Shown here piece by piece: positions 16,278-24,991 of a stretch of 64,000 nucleotides of DNA (its first letter is position 1; each line of letters begins with the position of its first letter). Source of the DNA: Massilia sp. YIM B02443 (lineage in GTDB: Bacteria > Pseudomonadota > Gammaproteobacteria > Burkholderiales > Burkholderiaceae_D); NCBI RefSeq assembly GCF_030411955.1, contig NZ_JASNRA010000011.1, forward strand, positions 118,438 to 182,437, read 5' to 3'. The translations under genes and the position numbers were made by a program. Below the pieces are notes generated by a model. The model worked only from the letters and a program-made list of their open reading frames with translations, searched no databases and was not told the origin of the DNA.

Positions 16278-17468
16278 GTGGAAGACTTGCTGCTGCTGAT
16301 CCACCGCATCCCGTTCCCGCCCAACAAGGGCGACAAGATCCGCTCGTACCACCTGCTCAAGCACCTGGCGCGCGACTACCGGGTGCACCTGGCCACTTTT
16401 GTGGACGACGCCGACGACTGGCAGCACGTGCCGACCGTGGAAAAGCTGTGCGCCAGCAGCCATTTCGCCAGCCTGAACCCGACCCTGGCGCGGGTGCGCA
16501 GCCTGGGCGCGCTGGCGGCCAACCGTTCGCTCTCGCTCGACTATTACCGCGACGCCAGTCTTGGGCGCTGGGTCGACCAGACCGTGGCCGCGCACAATAT
16601 CAAGCGCGTGCTGGTGTTCTCGTCGGCGATGGCGCAGTACGCCGACAAGTACCCGCAGGCGCGGCGCGTGGTCGACTTCTGCGACGTCGATTCCGACAAA
16701 TGGCGCCAGTACGCCGACAAGAAGCCATGGCCGATGAGCTGGCTGTACCGCCACGAGGCGCGCCAGCTGCTGGCGTATGAGCGCCGCGTGGCGCGCGACT
16801 ACGACGCCTCGCTGTTCGTGTCCGAGCCCGAGGCGGCGCTGTTCCGCGAACTGGCGCCAGAGAGCGACGCCCGCATCGGCTACTTCAACAACGGCGTCGA
16901 CACCGATTACTTCACCCCGCACGCCGACTACGCCAGCCCCTACGCCGCCGGCGAGCAGGCGATCGTGTTCACCGGCGCCATGGATTACTGGCCGAACGTC
17001 GACGCGGTGCAGTGGTTCGCGGCCGAGGCGCTGCCGATCCTGCGCGCGCGTTACCCGAAACTGGCGTTCTACATCGTCGGCGCCCGTCCCGCCCCCGCGG
17101 TGCAGGAACTGGGCAAGATCGCGGGCGTGACCGTGACCGGCACCGTCCCTGACGTGCGCCCGTACATTGCGCATGCGCGCGCCGCGGTGGCGCCGCTGCG
17201 CATCGCGCGCGGCATCCAGAACAAGGTGCTGGAAGCGATGGCGATGGCGACGCCGACGGTGGTCTCGCCGCAGGCGCTGGAAGGCATCCGCGCCGAACCG
17301 GGCCGCGAACTGCTGCTGGCCGAAGACGGCGCGGCGTTTGCCGATGCGGTGGCCATGCTGCTCGAACGCCAGGACAACGCCATGGGCCTGGCCGCACGCG
17401 CCAGGGTCGAAAACCACTACAGCTGGCCGAGCAACCTGGCCTGCATCGGGGAGCGCCTCGAATGCTGA
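16278..17468 (+). CDS. XrtA-system glycosyltransferase (TIGR03087-like, GT-B)
   Basis: A 396-residue GT-B glycosyltransferase. It starts with GTG (MEDLLLLIHRIPFPPNKGDKIRS), a beginning characteristic of the TIGR03087 family, and has the C-terminal nucleotide-sugar site AVAPLRIARGIQNKVLEAMAM (about 300-320), where the last acidic residue contacts the donor ribose. It would add one sugar of the EPS repeat on the cytoplasmic face. It lies 3 bp after the FemAB gene and overlaps the exosortase gene by 7 bp. Donor and linkage cannot be inferred. Confidence 0.9.
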   Translation: MEDLLLLIHRIPFPPNKGDKIRSYHLLKHLARDYRVHLATFVDDADDWQHVPTVEKLCASSHFASLNPTLARVRSLGALAANRSLSLDYYRDASLGRWVDQTVAAHNIKRVLVFSSAMAQYADKYPQARRVVDFCDVDSDKWRQYADKKPWPMSWLYRHEARQLLAYERRVARDYDASLFVSEPEAALFRELAPESDARIGYFNNGVDTDYFTPHADYASPYAAGEQAIVFTGAMDYWPNVDAVQWFAAEALPILRARYPKLAFYIVGARPAPAVQELGKIAGVTVTGTVPDVRPYIAHARAAVAPLRIARGIQNKVLEAMAMATPTVVSPQALEGIRAEPGRELLLAEDGAAFADAVAMLLERQDNAMGLAARARVENHYSWPSNLACIGERLEC

Positions 17469-19066
17469 TGACCGAATCGCGCAGCGCCGCGCTGTCCCCT
17501 TCCGCCACCGCCGCCGTTCCGCTGGCGCGCGCCGGTACCCCGGCGATCGCCCTGATCGTGCTGGCGCTGCTGGCGCCGTTTGCGCTGTACTTCGGCACCG
17601 CGAAGTCGATGGTGGACATCTGGAACAGCTCCGACACCTTCGCCCACGGCTATATCATCCTGCCGATCAGCCTGTGGCTGATCTGGCGCCGGCGCGAGCA
17701 GTTCGAGCGCATCCCGGCGCGTCCGTACGGGCCGGCGCTGCTGCTGCTGGCGCTGCTCGGCGCCGGCTGGCTGGCCGGCCGCATGGGCGGCGTGCAGGTG
17801 GTGATGCAGTACGCCTTCGTTGCCATGTTCCCGGTGGCGGCGCTGGCCCTGCTGGGTCCGCGCCTGGCCGGCGCCTTCGCGTTTCCCTTGCTGTTCCTCC
17901 TGTTTGCGGTGCCGTTCGGCGAAGTCTTCGTCGAGCCGCTGATCCACCTGACCGCCGACTTCACCGTGTGGGCGGTGCAGGCCACCGGCATCCCGGTGCT
18001 GCGCAACGGCACCCGCTTCGACCTGCCGACCGGTTCCTGGTCGGTGGTGGAAGCCTGCAGCGGCATCCGCTACCTGATTTCCTCGATCACGCTGGGCAGC
18101 CTGTACGCCTACCTGACCTACACCAGCACCACCCGGCGCGCCGTGTTCATCGCGCTGTCGATCGTGGTGCCGATCGTGGCCAACGGCCTGCGCGCCTACA
18201 TGATCGTGATGATCGGCCACTTCAGCAGCATGCAACACGCCACCGGCGTCGACCACCTGGTGTACGGCTGGCTGTTCTTCGGCCTGATCATGTTCATCAT
18301 GTTCTGGATCGGCAGCTACTGGCGCCAGGACGAAGCGCCGGCGGCGCCCGCCAGCGCCAACGCGGCGCGCACCCGCATGCAGGCGTCCGGCGCAGCGTCC
18401 ATCCAATCCGAGACGCCGGGCCTCAAGCGCATCGCGCCGATGGCCTGCGCCGTGATCGCGATCGCCGCCGTGTGGCCGGCCTTCGCCACCTTCAACGACC
18501 GCGCCAACCACAATCCGAAGCCGGTCGACCTGGCGGCGCCAGGCATCGGCTGGGAGCAGACCGGCGGCTTCCCCGACTGGCAGGTGCGCTACATGGAACC
18601 GGACATGCGCCTGGCGCGCACCTTCCGCGCGGCCGGTTCGGACCGTCCGCTGCGCCTGGAAGTGCTGTACTACCGCAACCAGGACAAGCAGAAGGGCCTG
18701 ATCAGCTCCGTCAACCGCCTGACCGGCGACAAGGACCCGTTCCACGTGGTGTCGAGCGAAGTGCGCCGCGAACAATCGGGCACGCGCACGGTCCCGCTGC
18801 GCGAGACCGTGCTGCTCGGACCGCAGCAGAAGCTGCTGGTATGGCAGCTGACCTGGATCGACGGCGACTACCTGACCAGCAACGTGGCCGGCAAGCTGCG
18901 CCAGGCGCAGGCGCGCCTGCGGTTCCGCGGCGACGACGGCGCGCTGGTGGTGCTGGCCGCGCCCTACACCGACGACCCGCAGGCGGCGCGCGCCACCCTG
19001 CAGGCCTTCTTCCAGCAGCACTTCGGCGCGCTCGACGCGGCCCTGGCCACCACGCGGGAACGTTGA
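17462..19066 (+). CDS. xrtA: exosortase A with C-terminal EpsI domain (XrtA/EpsH-EpsI fusion)
   Basis: A 534-residue inner-membrane protein. The first 290 residues hold about eight membrane helices and the exosortase active site: Cys199 (EACSG), Arg244 (NGLRAY) and His253 (IGH), the predicted catalytic residues of this transpeptidase-like family. Residues from about 310 on are an exported EpsI domain (DLAAPGIGWEQTGGFPDW...). Fusion of EpsH and EpsI in one chain is common in betaproteobacteria. The enzyme should recognise PEP-CTERM tails such as that at 5388-6263, cut near the motif and pass the protein to a lipid or glycan acceptor. It is embedded in the EPS operon, overlapping the upstream GT by 7 bp and with the next start 2 bp after its stop. 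Confidence 0.95.
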   Translation: MLMTESRSAALSPSATAAVPLARAGTPAIALIVLALLAPFALYFGTAKSMVDIWNSSDTFAHGYIILPISLWLIWRRREQFERIPARPYGPALLLLALLGAGWLAGRMGGVQVVMQYAFVAMFPVAALALLGPRLAGAFAFPLLFLLFAVPFGEVFVEPLIHLTADFTVWAVQATGIPVLRNGTRFDLPTGSWSVVEACSGIRYLISSITLGSLYAYLTYTSTTRRAVFIALSIVVPIVANGLRAYMIVMIGHFSSMQHATGVDHLVYGWLFFGLIMFIMFWIGSYWRQDEAPAAPASANAARTRMQASGAASIQSETPGLKRIAPMACAVIAIAAVWPAFATFNDRANHNPKPVDLAAPGIGWEQTGGFPDWQVRYMEPDMRLARTFRAAGSDRPLRLEVLYYRNQDKQKGLISSVNRLTGDKDPFHVVSSEVRREQSGTRTVPLRETVLLGPQQKLLVWQLTWIDGDYLTSNVAGKLRQAQARLRFRGDDGALVVLAAPYTDDPQAARATLQAFFQQHFGALDAALATTRER

Positions 19067-19068
19067 GC

Positions 19069-20253
19069 ATGGCCGCGGTTATCCACTCCACGTCCCCGGC
19101 GCTGCCACCGCTGGTGGTGCACCTGATCTACCGGCTCGACATCGGCGGCCTGGAAACGCTGCTGGTCGACACCATCAACCGCATGCCGGCCGAGCGTTAC
19201 CGCCATGCGATCGTGTGCCTGACCGACTACACCGATTTCGCCCAGCGCATCACGCGCCCGGGCGTGGAGCTGTTCGCGCTGCACAAGCCGCCCGGCCAGG
19301 CGCTCGGCACCCACGCCACCCTGTGGCGCCTGCTGCGCCGCCTGCGGCCAAGCATCCTGCACACCTATAACCTGGGCTGCAACGAGTACGCCGTCACCGC
19401 AATGGCGGCCGGCGTGCCGGTGCGCGTGCACGCCGAGCACGGACGCGACGCCGGCGACCCGCAGGGCCTGAACCGCAAGCACAACCTGCTGCGGCGCTGG
19501 GTATCGCCCTGCATCGACCGCATCGTGCCGGTCTCGCGCGACCTGCGCGACTGGCTGCAGAACGTGGTCGGCATCGCCCCGCAGCGCCTGCAGGTGATCG
19601 ACAACGGCGTCGACACCGAACGCTTCCAGTCCGGCCTGGCCGCGGAGAGCTGGTCGGACGATCCGGACACCTTCGTCATCGGCAGCGTCGGCCGCCTGCA
19701 GGACGTGAAGGACCAGGCGACCCTGATCGACGCCTTCGCCCTGCTGCGCGCCATGCTGCCGGGCGAGAAGCTGCGCCTGGTGCTGGTCGGCGACGGCCCG
19801 CTGCGCGGCAAACTGCAAGAACGCATCGACGCCGCCGGCCTTGGCGGCAGCGCGCTGCTGGCCGGCGCGCGCGCCGACGTGGCGCCGGCGATGCGCGGCT
19901 TCTCGCTGTTCGCGCTGTCCTCGATCGCCGAGGGCACGCCGGTGACCATGCTCGAAGCGATGTCGAGCAGCCTGCCGATCGTCTCCACCGCGGTCGGCGG
20001 CATCCCGGACCTGGTCCAGGATGGCGCCATGGGCAAGCTGGTGCCGCCATCGAACCCGCAGGCGCTGGCCGATGCCTTGGCCGGCTATGTGCGCGACCGT
20101 GCGCTGGCGCGCAGCCACGGCGCCGCCGGGCGCGCCCACGTCGAGCGCCGCTACAGCATGCGCGCCATGCTCGACGCTTATCTATCCCTGTACGACGATT
20201 TGCGTCGGTCCAAGATCAAATCTCATAAAGCGATCACACCATGTGCGGAATAA
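19069..20253 (+). CDS. XrtA-system glycosyltransferase (TIGR03088-like, GT4)
   Basis: A 394-residue GT-B enzyme. The N-terminus has VVHLIYRLDIGGLETLLVDTINRM, characteristic of the TIGR03088 family, with HAEHGRD (about 122-128) in the middle. The donor site is FALSSIAEGTPVTMLEAMSS with the EX7E pattern. It acts in EPS repeat-unit assembly at the inner membrane. The frame is open far upstream, but the ATG at 19069 follows the exosortase stop by 2 bp and homology begins there. Its 3' end overlaps the amidotransferase gene by 13 bp. Confidence 0.9.
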   Translation: MAAVIHSTSPALPPLVVHLIYRLDIGGLETLLVDTINRMPAERYRHAIVCLTDYTDFAQRITRPGVELFALHKPPGQALGTHATLWRLLRRLRPSILHTYNLGCNEYAVTAMAAGVPVRVHAEHGRDAGDPQGLNRKHNLLRRWVSPCIDRIVPVSRDLRDWLQNVVGIAPQRLQVIDNGVDTERFQSGLAAESWSDDPDTFVIGSVGRLQDVKDQATLIDAFALLRAMLPGEKLRLVLVGDGPLRGKLQERIDAAGLGGSALLAGARADVAPAMRGFSLFALSSIAEGTPVTMLEAMSSSLPIVSTAVGGIPDLVQDGAMGKLVPPSNPQALADALAGYVRDRALARSHGAAGRAHVERRYSMRAMLDAYLSLYDDLRRSKIKSHKAITPCAE

Positions 20254-22166
20254 CCGGATTGTTTGACACCCTGGGCAGCCGCCCGATCTCGCCCGAGCTG
20301 CTCAATCGCATGAACGAGAGCCAGTTCCACCGCGGACCGGTCGAGGGCGACCTGCACCTCGAACCGGGCCTCGGCTTCGGACACCGGCGCCTGTCGATCA
20401 TCGCCCTGGAAGCCGGCCTGCAGCCGCTGTTCAACGAGGACGAGACGCTGGCGCTGGTGTTCAACGGCGAGATCTACAACTTCCGCGAACTGCGCGCCGA
20501 GCTGCAGGGCCTGGGCCACGTGTTCCGCACTCCGTCGGACAGCGAGACCATCGTCCACGCCTACGAGCAGTGGGGCGAGGCTTGCGTGCAGCACCTGCGC
20601 GGCATGTTCGCGTTCGCGATCTGGGACCGTCCGAATAAAACCCTGTTCCTGGCGCGCGACCGCCTCGGTATCAAGCCGATGCACTACGCGCTGCTGGACG
20701 ACGGCCTGTTCGCCTTCGGCTCGGAACTCAAGTCGCTCCTGTGCCTGCCGAACCTGAAGCGCGAGATCGATCCGCTGGCGGTGGAGGACTACTTCGCCTA
20801 CGGCTACGTGCCGGAGCCGCGCACCATCTTCACGTCAGCCAAGAAGCTGCTGCCCGGCCACACCCTGACCCTGCGTGTCGGCCAGCCAGTTCCTCAGTCG
20901 AAGCAGTTCTGGGACGTGCCGTTCACCGCGCACGCGCCGATGAGCGAGCGCGAAATGGAAGAGGAACTGATCGTTCGCCTGCGCGAAGCGGTGCAGAGCC
21001 ACCTGATCTCGGACGTGCCGCTGGGCGCCTTCCTGTCGGGCGGCGTCGATTCCAGCGCGGTGGTGGCGATGATGGCCGGCGTGTCCGACAAGCCGGTCAA
21101 CACCTGCGCCATCGCCTTCAATGACCCGGCCTTCGACGAATCCGAATACGCGCGCCAGGTCGCCGAGCGTTACAAGACCAATCACCAGGCCGAAACGGTC
21201 GACAAGGACGACTACGGCCTGATCGACACCCTGGCCGCGCTGTACGACGAGCCGTATGCCGACAGCTCGGCGATCCCGACCTACCGCGTGTGCCAATTGG
21301 CGCGCAAGCGCGTGACGGTGGCGCTGTCGGGCGACGGCGGCGACGAGAATTTTGCAGGCTACCGCCGCCACCGCATGACGATGGGCGAGCAGCGCGTGCG
21401 CTCGATGCTGCCGCTGGCACTGCGCAAACCCGTATTCGGCGTGCTGGGCAAGGTCTATCCGAAGGCCGACTGGGCGCCGCAGATGTTCCGCGCCAAGACC
21501 ACCTTCGAAGCACTGGCGCGCGACCTGACCGAGGGCTACTTCCATGGCGTGTCGGTCAACAACGACCGCGTGCGCAAGCAGCTGTTCTCGTCCGGCTTCC
21601 AGCAGCGCCTGCAGGGCTACCGCGCGGTCGAAGTCATGCGCGGCTATGCGGCCAATGCCCCGACCGACGATCCGCTGTCCCTGATCCAGTACCTGGACAT
21701 GAAGACCTACCTGCCGGGCGACATCCTGACCAAGGTCGACCGCGCCAGCATGGCGCACGCGCTCGAAGTGCGCGTCCCCCTGCTGGACCACCAGTTCGTG
21801 GAATGGGTCTCGGGCCTGCCGTCATCGAGCAAGCTGCGCAACGGCGAAGGCAAGCACGTGTTCAAAAAGGCGCTGGAGCCATATCTGTCCGAAGACATCC
21901 TGTACCGCAAGAAGATGGGCTTCTCGATTCCCCTCTCGGCGTGGCTGCGCGGTCCGCTGGCCGACAGCATGCGCCGCGCCGTGCTCAATCCGGTGCTGCT
22001 CGACACCGGCATCTTCAATGCGAATTACCTGCAGCAGATCGTCGACGAGCACCTGGCCGGCACCAAGGACCACGCGGTGACGCTGTGGTCGGTGCTGATG
22101 TTCGACGCCTTCCTGCGCAAGAACGGCGCCGCCACCAGCCCGGCGCCGATGGCCGAAGCGGCCTGA
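20241..22166 (+). CDS. XrtA-system amidotransferase (asparagine synthase-like)
   Basis: A 641-residue class II glutamine amidotransferase/asparagine synthase-like enzyme (TIGR03108-like). Cys2 is the glutaminase nucleophile (MCGITGLFD), the PP-loop SGGVDSSAV (about 264-272) binds ATP, and a later LSGDGGDENFAGY completes the synthetase site. In exosortase operons it probably amidates a carboxylate, perhaps a uronic acid of the EPS; TviB/TviC- and Ugd-like genes in this window would supply such sugars. That link is inference. True asparagine synthetase is less likely given the setting between two EPS glycosyltransferases. Confidence 0.92.
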   Translation: MCGITGLFDTLGSRPISPELLNRMNESQFHRGPVEGDLHLEPGLGFGHRRLSIIALEAGLQPLFNEDETLALVFNGEIYNFRELRAELQGLGHVFRTPSDSETIVHAYEQWGEACVQHLRGMFAFAIWDRPNKTLFLARDRLGIKPMHYALLDDGLFAFGSELKSLLCLPNLKREIDPLAVEDYFAYGYVPEPRTIFTSAKKLLPGHTLTLRVGQPVPQSKQFWDVPFTAHAPMSEREMEEELIVRLREAVQSHLISDVPLGAFLSGGVDSSAVVAMMAGVSDKPVNTCAIAFNDPAFDESEYARQVAERYKTNHQAETVDKDDYGLIDTLAALYDEPYADSSAIPTYRVCQLARKRVTVALSGDGGDENFAGYRRHRMTMGEQRVRSMLPLALRKPVFGVLGKVYPKADWAPQMFRAKTTFEALARDLTEGYFHGVSVNNDRVRKQLFSSGFQQRLQGYRAVEVMRGYAANAPTDDPLSLIQYLDMKTYLPGDILTKVDRASMAHALEVRVPLLDHQFVEWVSGLPSSSKLRNGEGKHVFKKALEPYLSEDILYRKKMGFSIPLSAWLRGPLADSMRRAVLNPVLLDTGIFNANYLQQIVDEHLAGTKDHAVTLWSVLMFDAFLRKNGAATSPAPMAEAA

Positions 22167-22194
22167 CAATAGTACACAGTTTCGAAAGCACACC

Positions 22195-23418
22195 ATGCGC
22201 GTCCTTCACGTCCTCGACCACTCGATCCCGCTGCACAGCGGCTACACCTTCCGCACCCGCTCGATCCTGCGCGAACAGCGCGCGCTCGGCTGGGAGACCT
22301 TCCACGTCACCGGCTCCAAGCAGCACTCGGGACAGCAGCTCGAAGAAACCGTGGACGGCCTGCACTTCTACCGCACCCCGACCTCGACCGGCGCGCTGGC
22401 CAAGCTGCCAGTGCTGAACCAGAAGGAAGTCATCGACGGCCTGACGAAACGCCTGGCCGAGATCATCCCGCTGGTGAAACCCGACGTGCTGCACGCCCAT
22501 TCTCCGAGCCTGAACGCGGTGGCCGCCCTGCGCGCCGGCAAGCGCTTCGGCATTCCGGTGGTGTACGAGGTGCGCGCGTTCTGGGAAGACGCCGCCGTCG
22601 ACCACGGCACCAGCAGCGAGAATGGCCTGCGCTACCGCGCCACGCGCGCGCTCGAGACCTGGGCCCTGAAGCGCGCCGACGCCGTCACCACCATCTGCGA
22701 AGGATTGCGCCGCGACATCGTGGCGCGCGGCATCGCGGCCGACAAGGTCACCGTGATCCCGAATGCGGTCGACATCGACAAGTTCTCGGTCGGCGGCAGC
22801 GCCGACCTGGCGCTCAAGGAAAAACTCGGCCTGCAGGGCGCGCGCCTGATCGGCTTCATCGGCTCGTTCTATGCCTATGAGGGCCTGGACATCCTGCTGC
22901 GCGCGGTGCCGGCACTCAGCGCGCGCATTCCCGACCTGCGCGTGCTGCTGGTCGGCGGCGGCCCGCAGGACGCCCAGCTGCGCCAGCTGGCCAAGGACCT
23001 GAAGATCGAGGACAAGGTGGTGTTCACCGGCCGCGTGCCGCACGACGAAGTGCAGAAATATTACGACCTGCTCGACGTGCTGGTCTACCCGCGCCTGTCG
23101 ATGCGCCTGACCGACCTGGTCACGCCATTGAAGCCGCTGGAAGCGATGGCCCAGGGCCGCATCCTGGCCGCATCCGACGTCGGCGGCCACCTGGAACTGA
23201 TCGAGGACGGCAAGACCGGCGTGCTGTTCAAGGCCGACGATCCGGCCTCGCTGGCGGACAAGGTCGGCGCCCTGCTGGAAGCGCAGGACAGCTGGCCGGC
23301 GCTGCGCGCCAACGGCCGCCGCTACGTCGAAACCGAGCGCAACTGGCCGGTCAGCGTCGGACGCTACCCGGCCATCTATGGCCGCATCACCGGCAAGGGC
23401 GCCAAGCAGGCTGCATGA
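22195..23418 (+). CDS. XrtA-system glycosyltransferase (TIGR04063-like, GT4)
   Basis: A 407-residue GT-B enzyme beginning MRVLHVLDHSIPLHSGYTFRTRSIL, the signature opening of the TIGR04063 family. It has a central AHSPSLNAVAALRAG and a C-terminal donor site VYPRLSMRLTDLVTPLKPLEAMA. It is predicted to extend the EPS repeat unit. It is separated by 28 bp from the amidotransferase. The stop overlaps a tiny downstream ORF (ATGA at 23415). Confidence 0.9.
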   Translation: MRVLHVLDHSIPLHSGYTFRTRSILREQRALGWETFHVTGSKQHSGQQLEETVDGLHFYRTPTSTGALAKLPVLNQKEVIDGLTKRLAEIIPLVKPDVLHAHSPSLNAVAALRAGKRFGIPVVYEVRAFWEDAAVDHGTSSENGLRYRATRALETWALKRADAVTTICEGLRRDIVARGIAADKVTVIPNAVDIDKFSVGGSADLALKEKLGLQGARLIGFIGSFYAYEGLDILLRAVPALSARIPDLRVLLVGGGPQDAQLRQLAKDLKIEDKVVFTGRVPHDEVQKYYDLLDVLVYPRLSMRLTDLVTPLKPLEAMAQGRILAASDVGGHLELIEDGKTGVLFKADDPASLADKVGALLEAQDSWPALRANGRRYVETERNWPVSVGRYPAIYGRITGKGAKQAA

Positions 23419-23474
23419 ACATCACGACTATCAGCGCTGCGCCCGCGGCAGCTGCCGGATTGCGGAATCAATAA
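23415..23474 (+). CDS. possible 19-codon coupling ORF
   Basis: Starting at the ATGA of the preceding glycosyltransferase, a 19-codon frame (MNITTISAAPAAAAGLRNQ) ends in TAA whose last base is the first base of the next ATG (TAATG). Perfect chaining at both ends suggests it lets ribosomes reach the small membrane protein downstream rather than making a functional peptide. Chance is possible, as it is very short. Confidence 0.25.
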   Translation: MNITTISAAPAAAAGLRNQ

Positions 23475-23584
23475 TGGAATCGATACTCTGGGCCCTCGAC
23501 CTGGTCGCCGTCGCTTACCTGTGTCTCTGGGCACTGCGCGAAGACAAGAAGCCGATCACCGACGACGACGGAAAGCAGGACTGA
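23474..23584 (+). CDS. 36-residue single-pass membrane protein
   Basis: A 36-residue ORF between the TIGR04063-like GT and the O-ligase. Residues 3-22 form one hydrophobic helix (ILWALDLVAVAYLCLWAL), followed by a charged tail (REDKKPITDDDGKQD). Codons are G/C-ended like its neighbours, the stop lies 3 bp before the ligase start, and the start is coupled to an upstream mini-ORF. It is therefore probably a real gene that automated annotation may miss by length. A role as a small subunit or stabiliser of the polytopic O-ligase is inferred from position only. No family was recognised. Confidence 0.6.
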   Translation: MESILWALDLVAVAYLCLWALREDKKPITDDDGKQD

Positions 23585-23587
23585 ACG

Positions 23588-24991
23588 ATGCGCGACCTGT
23601 TCCTGCTGGCAGTGCTGCCATTCCTGATATACGCAATGGCCAAGCGTCCCTTCATCGCGCTCGGCATGTGGCCGTGGACCGCGCTGTTTTTCCCCAACGG
23701 CTGGGTCTACGGCCCGGCCGGGCACATCCGCTACAACCTCCTGATCGCCGGTATTACCATCGTCGGTTACCTGGTCTACAAGCACAAGCCCAAGGTGCAC
23801 ATGGGAATGCTGGGCATGCTGGTACTGATGTTCTTTGCCTGGACGACGCTCAGCACCATGGTGACGATTGGCCGTCCCGAAGTGGCCTGGGTCTTCTGGA
23901 ACCGCTTCCTGAAGGTGATCGCATTATTCGTGTTCGTGGTGCTGATCGTCGAGAAGAAGCTGCACCTGGACGTGCTGCTGTGGGGTGTGGTGCTGTCGGT
24001 CGGCTTCTACGGCACACTGGAAGCGCTCAAGTTCATCGCCAGCGGCGGTCACCACATGATCTCCGGCATGTACGGCCACGTACTGGGTGACCGCAACGAA
24101 CTGGCGGTGGCCTTCGTGATGACCCTGCCAATCTGCATGTATCTATTGGGCGAGTACGGCCAGCGCGCGCGTATCCTGCAGCTGGGCCTGATCGGCGTGA
24201 TGTGCATGCTGGTGTTCGCCGTGATCGGCACCCAGTCGCGCGGCGGCTTCATCGCCATGCTGACCCTGGCCGGCTATCTGTTCATCAAGAGCGACCGCAA
24301 GATCCTGCTGTCGATCCTGGCCATCATCCTGGTCGCGGTGCTGGCCAACTTCGTGTCGGACGACTGGACCTCGCGCATCGACACCATCGAGACCGCCAAC
24401 GAGGACGCCTCGTTCATGGGCCGGGTGGTGGTGTGGAAGCTGAGCTTCATCCTGGCCATGGACAATCCGTTCTTCGGCGGCGGCTTCAAGGCAATCGAGA
24501 ACTTCTCGGTGGCCCAGGACCTGGCGCGCGACTTCTTCCGCTATCCATGGTTCTACACCGGCGATGCGCTGCCCCAGACCACGTTCGCGCGCGCCGCGCA
24601 CAGCATCTACTTCCAGGTGCTGGGCGACCAAGGCTTCGTCGGCCTGGCGCTGTACCTGGGCTGCCTGTACTTCAGCTGGAGCAAGGCCGGCAGAGCCGCC
24701 CGCACCATCCGGCGTGCCGGCGGCGCGCGCTGGCTGTCCACCGTCTCGACCATGATCCAGCTGAGCATCTTCGCCTTCGCGGTGGGCGGCGCGGCGCTCA
24801 GTTTCGCCTACTTCGACCTGATCTTCACGCTGTTCGGGCTGGTGATCATCATCGAGTACCGCCTGGTGCCGGCCGAACTGGCGCGCTTGGCGAAACTGGC
24901 GAAACTGGCCAAAGAGGGCAAGACGGCGCCGGCGGCGACGCCGGTCGCGGCAAATGCACGCCCCAACCGACTGGCGCTGCAACAACGATGA
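23588..24991 (+). CDS. exosortase A-associated O-ligase/polymerase (Wzy/WaaL-like)
   Basis: A 467-residue polytopic membrane protein with about 11 helices, of the putative O-glycosylation ligase family of exosortase A systems (TIGR03097-like). The large periplasmic loop includes GRVVVWKLSFILAMDNPFFGGGF (about 279-301) and RAAHSIYFQVLGDQGFVGL (about 338-356), the usual O-antigen ligase core with a conserved His. It would either polymerise lipid-linked EPS repeats or transfer glycan to sorted proteins. A GC-rich Ala/Lys repeat (ARLAKLAKLAKEGK) precedes the C-terminus. The stop overlaps the next ATG (ATGA). Confidence 0.9.
   Translation: MRDLFLLAVLPFLIYAMAKRPFIALGMWPWTALFFPNGWVYGPAGHIRYNLLIAGITIVGYLVYKHKPKVHMGMLGMLVLMFFAWTTLSTMVTIGRPEVAWVFWNRFLKVIALFVFVVLIVEKKLHLDVLLWGVVLSVGFYGTLEALKFIASGGHHMISGMYGHVLGDRNELAVAFVMTLPICMYLLGEYGQRARILQLGLIGVMCMLVFAVIGTQSRGGFIAMLTLAGYLFIKSDRKILLSILAIILVAVLANFVSDDWTSRIDTIETANEDASFMGRVVVWKLSFILAMDNPFFGGGFKAIENFSVAQDLARDFFRYPWFYTGDALPQTTFARAAHSIYFQVLGDQGFVGLALYLGCLYFSWSKAGRAARTIRRAGGARWLSTVSTMIQLSIFAFAVGGAALSFAYFDLIFTLFGLVIIIEYRLVPAELARLAKLAKLAKEGKTAPAATPVAANARPNRLALQQR

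Noticed and set aside
9115..17417. Long minus-strand open frames covering the core XrtA operon (for example 9115-11100, 11565-13190, 13000-15084, 15084-17417)
   Set aside because: Antisense to clearly recognised genes, with low-complexity Arg/His/Ala/Gln-rich translations; an artefact of high GC content.
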